Of a stretch of 64,000 nt of DNA, positions 57,248-64,000 are shown piece after piece. Location of the stretch: the NCBI RefSeq assembly GCF_947503125.1, contig NZ_CANNCR010000007.1, forward strand, positions 105,025 through 169,024, written 5' to 3'. Source of the DNA: an uncultured Metabacillus sp. (lineage in GTDB: Bacteria; Bacillota; Bacilli; Bacillales; Bacillaceae). Every line of letters starts with the position of its first letter. The first letter of the stretch is position 1. The translations under genes were made by a program, and so were the position numbers. The notes under the pieces were generated by a model that was given only the letters and a program-made list of their open reading frames with translations, did no database searches and was not told where the DNA came from.

Positions 57248-58116
57248 GTTATTTCACCTCCTGCTTGATGGATATCTAGAATATTCTCAAGCGTATCCTT
57301 TAACTCTCGACGATCAATAACGGCGTCAAGCTGTCCATGCTTTAATAAAAATTCAGCAGTTTGGAAATCTTCAGGAAGCTCTTCCCTTATCGTTTGCTCA
57401 ATAATTCTTCTTCCTGCAAATCCGATTAATGCGCCAGGCTCTGCAAAATTATAATCACCAAGAGAAGCAAAGCTTGCAGATACACCGCCTGTTGTCGGAT
57501 GTGTCATAACAGAAATAATTAAACCGCCATTATCGCTATAAAGCTTTAATGCAGAGCTCGTTTTTGCCATTTGCATTAAGCTTAGGACACCTTCCTGCAT
57601 TCTGGCACCACCAGAAGCAGTTAAAATAATAAAAGGCAGGCCTTTTTCATTTGCTTTTTCAATTGCACGAGTAATCTTTTCTCCAACCACTGAACCCATG
57701 CTTCCCATTCTGAAGCTGGCATCCATAATGGCAACAGTCGTTTTATAACCGTTTATCGTGCCTTCTCCTGTAACAACCGCCTCATTTTGCTTCGTTTTTT
57801 GACGGTCCTTTTCAAGCTTTTCCTCATAACCTGGAAATTGCAATGGATTTTCTGAAATCATGTCTTTATCATATTCAACAAAGCTATTCTCATCAAATAA
57901 ACTCTGAATTCGTTCTCTTGCATTCATTTGATAGTGATAGCCGCAATTTAAACAAATCTTATGGTTTTTTACTAGTTCTTTTGAATAGATAATTTTTTTG
58001 CAGCTTGGACACTTGCTAACTATTCCTTCTGGAACATCTTGTTTTGTTTGCTCGGATGGAACCTGCGCATATTTTTTTTTCTTCGGTTTCGGTTTCGTAA
58101 ATAAATCTTTTAACAA
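57241..58116 (-). CDS. accD: acetyl-CoA carboxylase carboxyltransferase beta subunit
   Basis: Partner of AccA. The 291-residue protein has the N-terminal zinc ribbon (CPSC near residue 36, CLNC near 55), then the crotonase-fold core with [19 protein letters not shown] and [20 protein letters not shown]. The start is a TTG with GGGAGG seven bases upstream. The gene leads the accDA pair, with its promoter in the 180-base gap upstream. Confidence 0.97.
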   Translation of the reverse strand: MLKDLFTKPKPKKKKYAQVPSEQTKQDVPEGIVSKCPSCKKIIYSKELVKNHKICLNCGYHYQMNARERIQSLFDENSFVEYDKDMISENPLQFPGYEEKLEKDRQKTKQNEAVVTGEGTINGYKTTVAIMDASFRMGSMGSVVGEKITRAIEKANEKGLPFIILTASGGARMQEGVLSLMQMAKTSSALKLYSDNGGLIISVMTHPTTGGVSASFASLGDYNFAEPGALIGFAGRRIIEQTIREELPEDFQTAEFLLKHGQLDAVIDRRELKDTLENILDIHQAGGEITW

Positions 58117-58200
58117 AACGGTACCTCCCCTTTTCTAAAGCTGTTTCATCGTTTCTCTACAAATCTTTTTCACTAACGTGGCACCTCATAATGTTTACTA

Positions 58201-58229
58201 TAGATATCATAGCTGTGTTAGGAAAGCAA
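58201..58229 (-). promoter_or_regulatory. accDA promoter
   Basis: TTGCTT (58224-58229) and TATCTA (58201-58206) with 17-base spacing and TG one base before the -10, on the reverse strand. No FapR-type palindrome was seen beside it. Confidence 0.45.
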
Positions 58230-58296
58230 TAGTACATGACCCTCGTTATTACTTTAACGAAAGTTGAACAAGCATGTTGTTGAAGTATGTCAGTAA

Positions 58297-58938
58297 CTAT
58301 TCGACATTTTCCTCAAGTGATATGGCCTCATATGCTTCAAAAACTTTTTCTCGTTCTTTATTTAATAAGCCTTTTATAAGCATTTCTAATTTTTCATCCG
58401 GATAAACCATCCCCACATCCCGTTTGCAGACATACGTAACATACTCATTTAATACAGACCATATTCGAAAAAGGAGATGGTTATTAGATAATTGCATAAG
58501 TTCTTTCATTACTTCATATCTTGTCATTGTATGGTTTGTAAGCTTTTCTATTAAAAGAATAAGTTCTTTTTCACAATTATTTTGTAATAGTAAATTAAGT
58601 GCATTGTTTTCCAGAAGAACATTCATTTCTATAATATCATCAACCACTTTTGAATCTTCTAAAATGAATGTTCCCAGCAATTCGATAAGATGATGTTCCC
58701 TGAAGTCTTTAAGAAATGTTCCTTCTCCCCTTCTTGTTTCAATCATCCCTAATAGCTCAAGTGCACGTAATGCCTCCCTTACAGAGGATCTACCTACCTT
58801 AAGCTTGTCAGCAAATTCTCGTTCAGAAGGGATCTTATCACCATAAGAAAGCTGATTTTCAGCGATATAAGCTCTAATATGACGAAGAATTCCTATATAA
58901 ACTTTTGATTGTTCAGTCGTCAAAGACAAATCACTCAC
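58297..58938 (-). CDS. GntR-family regulator, FadR/FCD subfamily
   Basis: A 213-residue regulator with an N-terminal winged helix (IPSEREFADKLKVGRSSVREAL, near residues 36-57, then GMIETRRGEGTFL) and a helical FCD-like effector domain, typical of sensors of small carboxylates or fatty acids. The start is a GTG two bases after the malic enzyme stop with little ribosome binding site, so translation is probably coupled. A GTGGTC-T-GACCAC palindrome at the head of the operon is a likely operator for it. B. subtilis has no equivalent at this site. The ligand is unknown. Confidence 0.8.
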   Translation of the reverse strand: MSDLSLTTEQSKVYIGILRHIRAYIAENQLSYGDKIPSEREFADKLKVGRSSVREALRALELLGMIETRRGEGTFLKDFREHHLIELLGTFILEDSKVVDDIIEMNVLLENNALNLLLQNNCEKELILLIEKLTNHTMTRYEVMKELMQLSNNHLLFRIWSVLNEYVTYVCKRDVGMVYPDEKLEMLIKGLLNKEREKVFEAYEAISLEENVE

Positions 58939-58940
58939 TT

Positions 58941-60170
58941 CTACTCAATAATCGCAAGCCTTCTTGTTTTTTCAGCAACTTCCTCTGGATCTACTTTTAT
59001 TCTCGCTACCCCTGTCTCCATCGCGGTTTTTGCCACGGCAGAAGCTACTGCTGGAGCAACGCGAGGATCAAAAGGAGCAGGAATAACATAATCTGGCCTT
59101 AATTCATTTTCAGTAACAAGTGAGGCAATAGCTTCAACTGCTGCTATTTTCATTTTCTCATTAATATGGGTAGCGCGAACATCTAATGCACCTCTAAAAA
59201 TTCCCGGGAATGCCAGCACATTGTTGACTTGATTTGGAAAATCAGAGCGTCCCGTACCAATAACCATAGCTCCAGCTGCTTTTGCATCCTCCGGCATAAT
59301 TTCCGGAACTGGGTTTGCCATTGCAAAAATGATTGGCTGATCGCTCATTGATTGAACCATTTCTTTTGTTAACGCACCCTCAACAGATACACCAATAAAG
59401 ACATCGGCATCTTTTATTACATCAGCAAGGGATCCGGCAATTTGATCTCGGTTCGTAAATTTTGCCACCTGCGCTTTTACTTCATTCATCCCAGTCGGAC
59501 GATTCTCATAAATAGCACCTTTTGAATCACACATAATAATATCTCTAACTCCATAAGTATATAGAAGTTTAATGATTGCAATCCCTGCTGCCCCGGCGCC
59601 ATTTGCAACTACTCGTATATTCGACATGCTTTTATCAACTAATTTCAAAGCATTTACAAGACCTGCAACCGTTACGATTGCTGTTCCGTGCTGATCATCA
59701 TGGAATATCGGAATATTCGTTTCCTTTTTTAAACGCTCTTCAATCACAAAGCAGTTTGGTGCAGCGATATCTTCAAGATTGACCCCGCCAAAGGTTGGCT
59801 CAAGAAGTTTAACCGTATTAACGATTTCATCAACATCTGTAGTATTTAGACATATTGGAAAAGCATCTACCCCCGCAAAGCTTTTAAATAATACGGCTTT
59901 TCCCTCCATGACAGGCAAAGCAGCCTCCGGTCCAATATTCCCTAGTCCCAGCACTGCTGTTCCATCTGATACAACTGCAACCATATTCCCCTTCATGGTA
60001 TAGTCATATACTTTATTTTGATCATCATAAATATCTTTACAAGGCTCCGCGACTCCTGGTGAATAAGCAAGACTTAAGTCATGTGCATTTCTAACAGGTA
60101 TTTTAGACTTCGATTCAAGCTTTCCTTTGTTTACACGGTGAATATGTAATGCTTCTTCTCTCAATGACAT
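58941..60170 (-). CDS. ytsJ: NADP-dependent malic enzyme
   Basis: Decarboxylates malate to pyruvate; B. subtilis YtsJ is the main NADPH-producing malic enzyme. The protein of about 409 residues has LAYSPGVAEPCKDI, GLGNIGPEAALPVMEGKAVLFK, NLEDIAAPNCFVIEERL, FHDDQHGTAIV and the nucleotide motif GAGAAGIAIIKLL. I start at the ATG of MSLREEALHIH because GGGG lies nine bases upstream; ATG codons three and nine bases earlier are alternatives. It is followed by the GntR-type regulator with a two-base gap. Confidence 0.93.
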   Translation of the reverse strand: MSLREEALHIHRVNKGKLESKSKIPVRNAHDLSLAYSPGVAEPCKDIYDDQNKVYDYTMKGNMVAVVSDGTAVLGLGNIGPEAALPVMEGKAVLFKSFAGVDAFPICLNTTDVDEIVNTVKLLEPTFGGVNLEDIAAPNCFVIEERLKKETNIPIFHDDQHGTAIVTVAGLVNALKLVDKSMSNIRVVANGAGAAGIAIIKLLYTYGVRDIIMCDSKGAIYENRPTGMNEVKAQVAKFTNRDQIAGSLADVIKDADVFIGVSVEGALTKEMVQSMSDQPIIFAMANPVPEIMPEDAKAAGAMVIGTGRSDFPNQVNNVLAFPGIFRGALDVRATHINEKMKIAAVEAIASLVTENELRPDYVIPAPFDPRVAPAVASAVAKTAMETGVARIKVDPEEVAEKTRRLAIIE

Positions 60171-60254
60171 CATGAACATCCCCTTTGTACCTTGTAAAGT
60201 TGCAAGAACAGACTATTGTTCAAGAACTTCTCGTAATTTTATCCTATCTCATAA

Positions 60255-60267
60255 GTGGTCTGACCAC
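60255..60267. promoter_or_regulatory. GntR-type operator at the malic enzyme promoter
   Basis: GTGGTCTGACCAC is a perfect palindrome around one central base and fits the TGGT-N3-ACCA pattern of FadR-subfamily GntR regulators. It lies about 10-25 bases downstream of the predicted start site of the ytsJ-gntR unit, a roadblock position. The cognate protein is probably the GntR gene of the same operon. Confidence 0.7.
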
Positions 60268-60282
60268 CTATAATCCTATTAA

Positions 60283-60310
60283 ATGATAACATAATTCATT
60301 TGTTTGTAAA
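60283..60310 (-). promoter_or_regulatory. ytsJ-gntR promoter
   Basis: TTTACA (60305-60310) and TATCAT (60283-60288) are 16 bases apart on the reverse strand, with TG one base before the -10. Confidence 0.5.
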
Positions 60311-60423
60311 GAAGGTTTTATATCCAATCGTTTAGAAAAGCCCCATATGATCTAGGAAAGCTGTCCTTCTATTTCCTATAACATAGGTTTAGAAGAAATG
60401 ATTATTATTGACTAATTAGATGA

Positions 60424-63400
60424 TTATTTCTTTAACACCACATTACTTTTCCCTAATAATTTTATCAATTCATTCAAGCATTCTTCTGTTGGCGAAATAA
60501 AATACTCTTTACCTAGCTGTACCGTACGTTTATCCGTTTCATAATAAAGAAAAACCGGTGTATCGCCATGAAAAGCTTTAAGAAGTTTTTTTACACTTAA
60601 GAGTCTTTCTGATTCCATTTGCCGATCAATTTTTATAAAAAGCTTGCCAAACCCGTCTTGGCTAGGCAGCTCCTCTGGTAATATGACCTGTTGGATGATA
60701 AACTGAACTTTTTCTTGACGTCTTTCTACTTTCCCCTCTAAAAGAAAAATGTTCCCAGAAGACATTTTTTCGCTAAATTTTGTATAGAATTGCGGGAACA
60801 TGACCGCATCCATCTCACCAGTCTCATCACCAACTTTTAAAAATGCCATTACCTCGCCTTTTTTGGTGCGAATGGTTCGGATACTTGAAACCATGATCCC
60901 AATTGAAGCTCGTTTATTTAGTTTGACCTGTACTTCATCTATCAGGTCTGCACCGGCCAGCTCAAATTTCTTTCGATGCAATTCTGCAGGATGACTTGAA
61001 AAATAAAAGCCGAGCGACTCTTTTTCAAACTTTAATTTTTCTTCTATTTTAAATGGTTCAACTTCGATGTATTTAGGCTTTAGAGTAAATTCCTCTTCAT
61101 TAAATAAGTCAAATTGCTGATCATCTGCCGGTTTTAACAGCTCCGCATGCTCAATGGCAACATCTAAACTGGCAAGCAAGGTTGCACGGTCTACCCCAAA
61201 ATCATCCATTGCCCCTGAAAAGATTAATTGTTCGATTGTACGCCGATTTACAATTTTCATTGATACCCGGATGCAAAAATCAAATAAGTCGATGAATGGT
61301 TTCTTTTGCCGAGCATGAAAAATTTCCTTTATCGCTGTAATACCAACATTTTTTATCGCCATTAAACTAAAGCGCACCATACCATTTTCAACTAAAAAAG
61401 GATATGCGCTATTATTTACTGAAGGAGGTAAGATCGTCACTCCTTTTTGCTGGGCTTCACGAATATACTGTGAGACCTTCTCATCATTTCCAATGACACT
61501 TGTTAATAAAGCTGTTGTAAAATACAGTGGATAATTTGCTTTCAGAAAAGCAAGCTGATAAGCAATCATACTGTAAGCAACTGCATGGCTTCGATTGAAG
61601 CCGTAATTAGCGAATTTGACGATCAAATCATAAGTTTTCATCGCTACTTCTCGGTCATAACCATTTGCCAAACAGCCTTTTACGAAATGCTCTCTTTCCT
61701 CATCAAGGACTTCCTTCTTTTTCTTACTAACTGCACGTCTTAATAAATCAGCTTCACCTAAAGAAAAGCCAGCAATCGTTGAGGCAATTTCGATAATTTG
61801 TTCTTGATAGACAATAACTCCATAAGTTGAATGCAAAATGGGTTCAAGAGCAGGATGCAAATAATGCACTGGTTTTTTGTTATGCTTTCTTTCAATGTAC
61901 AGAGGGATATTTTCCATTGGCCCCGGACGATATAAGGCATTTACCGCGACAATATCTTCTAGACTTGTTGGCTTTAAACGCTTTAATACATTTCTCATTC
62001 CTTCCGATTCCAGTTGAAAAATCCCAGTTGTATCTCCGCTTGAAAGAAGAGCAAATGTTTTTTTATCTTGATAAGAAATGTTCGTTAAGTTAACTGAAAC
62101 TCCTTCTTCACGCCGAATTAATTTTGTTATATTTTCTATCAAGGATAAATTTCTTAGACCTAAAAAATCCATTTTTAATAAGCCTAAATCCTCTAAATAA
62201 TCCATTGTAAACTGAGTTAAATAAACATCCTGTGCCCCATTTTGTATGGGGACAATGTTTGTAAGAGGCTGGTCGCTTAGCACAACACCTGCAGCATGTG
62301 TAGATGCGTGCCTTGGAAGTCCTTCAATTTTTAACGCTGTATCTATTATTCTTTTATATAAATTGTTTTCTTGTATCGCTTTTTGTAAATTTTTAGATTC
62401 TGATATGGCTTTTGAAAGGCTGACACCAGGTCGGGATGAAATTTGTCTGGATAGGTAATCCATTTCTTTTGTCGAGGCTCCCATGACTCTCCCGACGTCA
62501 CGGATTGCAGCCTTTGCTGCCAATGTACCGAATGTAATAATTTGTGCGACATGGATTTTTCCATATTTCTTCGCAACATATTCAATAACTTCGTCACGTC
62601 TTGTATCTGGAAAGTCAATATCGATATCAGGCATCGATATTCGCTCAGGATTTAAAAACCGTTCAAACAATAGACGATGCTTTATTGGATCAACATCCGT
62701 TATTTTTAAGACATAGGATACAAGCGAGCCTGCCGCAGAACCCCGGCCGGGACCAGTAAGAATACCATTTTCATGAGCATATTTCATAAAGTCCCATACA
62801 ATGAGAAAATAATCACTAAAATTCATTCTTTTGATGACACTTAATTCGTACGCTAGCCGATCTTGATAAACCTTATCTATTTTCTTAATCCGTACAGGCA
62901 ATGCTTTTCGGCAGAGCATTTCGAGATAATCATCCGCACTTTCCTGATTGGGTGTTGGGAATTTGGGCAGGTGAGTTACCCCCAGTTCAAGATTCACATT
63001 ACAACGATTCGCTATTATTAATGAATTTTCCAACGCTTCTGGATGATCATCAAATAATGTAATCATCTCCTGCGGCGATTTTAAATAATATTCATTTGGT
63101 GTTTCCAGATCCACATGTTCATCTGAAAGCTTCTTACCATTTTTAATAGCGACTAAACATTTTTGAGCAAAAAAATCTTCTTTCTCTATATAAGAAACAT
63201 TGTTTGTTGCAACAATCGGTATTTGTGTTTTTTCACTTAATAAGATGATTTCTTCCATAAGCTGTTTATCTTGATGTAAGAAGTGATTTTGAATGCCAAA
63301 ATAAAAGGATTCCTGTCCAAAAATCGCTTGATATTTCATTGAAAGCTCTTTCGCTTTCACACGATTACCTTCCATAAGCATTTGTTCAATTTCCCCATCC

Positions 63401-63783
63401 GAACCGGGGGTAATTGCAATTAAACCATGGCTATAACTCTTTAACCATCTTACAGGCAGCCCATCTGGAGTTTTCGTTTGCAACGCACTGCTGATCTTGA
63501 TTAAATTTTGATACCCGCTATTATTTTCAGCAAGTAATACAAGCGGAGCAGCTTCTCTTTCCTCTTGATCATCGATCACTTTTATCGTTAATCCAATAAT
63601 TGGCTTAATATCATGTTGCTTGCATAATTTATAAAATGCAATTGCTCCGTACATAACATGGTCATCTGTTAAAGCAAGGGCTTGAAAATGAAGCGATTTT
63701 GCTTTACTTACCAGCCTGTCCAGCTTTGCTGCACTTGTTAAGAGACTGTAAGCACTTTTTACTTGAAGGTGAACGAAAGGCAA
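60424..63783 (-). CDS. dnaE: DNA polymerase III alpha subunit DnaE
   Basis: In B. subtilis DnaE extends RNA primers on the lagging strand before PolC takes over. The 1119-residue protein has the N-terminal PHP domain (HLQVKSAYSLL, ALTDDHVMYGA), the family C catalytic region with GPGRGSAAGSLVSYVL and MPDIDIDFPDTRRDEV, the tandem helix-hairpin-helix region and a C-terminal OB fold near 975-1060. The start is TTG behind AAAGGAGGG. Length is typical of the Firmicute DnaE type. Confidence 0.97.
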   Translation of the reverse strand: MPFVHLQVKSAYSLLTSAAKLDRLVSKAKSLHFQALALTDDHVMYGAIAFYKLCKQHDIKPIIGLTIKVIDDQEEREAAPLVLLAENNSGYQNLIKISSALQTKTPDGLPVRWLKSYSHGLIAITPGSDGEIEQMLMEGNRVKAKELSMKYQAIFGQESFYFGIQNHFLHQDKQLMEEIILLSEKTQIPIVATNNVSYIEKEDFFAQKCLVAIKNGKKLSDEHVDLETPNEYYLKSPQEMITLFDDHPEALENSLIIANRCNVNLELGVTHLPKFPTPNQESADDYLEMLCRKALPVRIKKIDKVYQDRLAYELSVIKRMNFSDYFLIVWDFMKYAHENGILTGPGRGSAAGSLVSYVLKITDVDPIKHRLLFERFLNPERISMPDIDIDFPDTRRDEVIEYVAKKYGKIHVAQIITFGTLAAKAAIRDVGRVMGASTKEMDYLSRQISSRPGVSLSKAISESKNLQKAIQENNLYKRIIDTALKIEGLPRHASTHAAGVVLSDQPLTNIVPIQNGAQDVYLTQFTMDYLEDLGLLKMDFLGLRNLSLIENITKLIRREEGVSVNLTNISYQDKKTFALLSSGDTTGIFQLESEGMRNVLKRLKPTSLEDIVAVNALYRPGPMENIPLYIERKHNKKPVHYLHPALEPILHSTYGVIVYQEQIIEIASTIAGFSLGEADLLRRAVSKKKKEVLDEEREHFVKGCLANGYDREVAMKTYDLIVKFANYGFNRSHAVAYSMIAYQLAFLKANYPLYFTTALLTSVIGNDEKVSQYIREAQQKGVTILPPSVNNSAYPFLVENGMVRFSLMAIKNVGITAIKEIFHARQKKPFIDLFDFCIRVSMKIVNRRTIEQLIFSGAMDDFGVDRATLLASLDVAIEHAELLKPADDQQFDLFNEEEFTLKPKYIEVEPFKIEEKLKFEKESLGFYFSSHPAELHRKKFELAGADLIDEVQVKLNKRASIGIMVSSIRTIRTKKGEVMAFLKVGDETGEMDAVMFPQFYTKFSEKMSSGNIFLLEGKVERRQEKVQFIIQQVILPEELPSQDGFGKLFIKIDRQMESERLLSVKKLLKAFHGDTPVFLYYETDKRTVQLGKEYFISPTEECLNELIKLLGKSNVVLKK

Positions 63784-63843
63784 AATAATCCCTCCTTTCT
63801 TAATGCTATTGATCTGTATAGTGCTTTCTTAACTATATCCTCC

Positions 63844-63872
63844 ATTATATTCTTAGATTTTTATTGAGACAA
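63844..63872 (-). promoter_or_regulatory. dnaE promoter
   Basis: TTGTCT (63867-63872) and TATAAT (63844-63849), 17 bases apart on the reverse strand, give a leader near 55 bases. The last 128 bases of the window show no gene I can support. Confidence 0.6.
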
Positions 63873-64000
63873 ATAGTAAGTACAAGAGTTTGGTTGTCTA
63901 CAAAACTATAATCTACATCTAAATCACTAGCTTTGCATAAAAATCTTAGCATTTAGTCAACCATCTCATAAAATGGGAAATAATCCAAAATAATTACATT

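Noticed and set aside
58117..58296. FapR operator in front of accDA
   Set aside because: No palindrome of the TTAGTACC type is present; only an ordinary promoter was seen.

Overview
The window is a 64 kb piece of the core chromosome of a low-GC, endospore-forming Firmicute of the family Bacillaceae. Gene order closely follows the Bacillus subtilis segment running from sdhC and lysC to dnaE (sdhC-yslB-lysC-uvrC-trxA-etfAB-fadB-fadR-lcfA-mutS2-polX-cvpA-zapA-rnhC-pheTS-sspI-infC/rpmI/rplT-thrS-dnaI-dnaB-nrdR-speD-gapB-coaE-mutM-polA-phoRP-mdh-icd-citZ-pyk-pfkA-accAD-malic enzyme-dnaE). SspI, YtxC, YtaF and YtvI point to a spore former. The species cannot be named from the sequence alone. Almost all genes lie on the minus strand; the few plus-strand genes (yslB, rnhC, sspI, ysdB, two CBO0543-type genes, ytvI) are short interruptions.

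Layout by region. 1-2.8 kb: 5' end of sdhC with a promoter and cre-like site, yslB, and lysC with a lysine riboswitch. 2.8-10.5 kb: uvrC, trxA and a fatty-acid beta-oxidation block (etfA, etfB, enoyl-CoA hydratase, TetR-type FadR, long-chain acyl-CoA ligase) with a FadR-like operator. 11-22 kb: mutS2, polX, cvpA, zapA, rnhC and T-box-controlled pheST, then an rRNA/tRNA methyltransferase. 22-26 kb: sspI, an M42 peptidase, a dimeric dUTPase, ysdB with a sigma-W-type promoter, a VTT-domain membrane protein and ysdA. 26-30.5 kb: infC-rpmI-rplT with an L20-type leader and an AUU start, then T-box-controlled thrS. 30.5-42 kb: ytxC, primosome genes dnaI and dnaB, nrdR, speD, gapB with two CcpN-type boxes, coaE, ytaF, mutM and polA. 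42-50 kb: phoPR, a small accessory pair of CBO0543-family membrane genes (one frameshifted), a MaoC-type hydratase, and the TCA genes mdh, icd and citZ. 50-64 kb: ytwI, ytvI, fxsA, pyk, pfkA, accA, accD, a FadR-subfamily GntR regulator with malic enzyme, and dnaE.

How the genes work together. The window joins central carbon metabolism (pfkA, pyk, gapB, malic enzyme, citZ, icd, mdh), lipid synthesis (accDA) and breakdown (lcfA-fad-etf), translation (pheST, thrS, infC, rpmI, rplT) and replication/repair (dnaE, polA, mutM, uvrC, mutS2, polX, dnaB, dnaI). Control is largely RNA-based for the amino-acid and translation genes (L box, two T boxes, L20 leader) and repressor-based for metabolism (FadR, CcpN-type and GntR-type palindromes).

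The least expected content is non-coding. A family of intergenic repeats (four copies plus one remnant between 21 and 30.2 kb) shares an inner hairpin whose arms differ in sequence but keep pairing. Two copies sit inside the leaders of the two T-box genes, between the terminator and the start codon. Other points of note are a REP-like palindrome after sspI, a probable promoter inside the loop of a terminator before polA, a large hairpin before uvrC, and an unannotated 26-residue membrane peptide after a DUF350 gene. No tRNA, rRNA, prophage, transposase gene or CRISPR array was seen.
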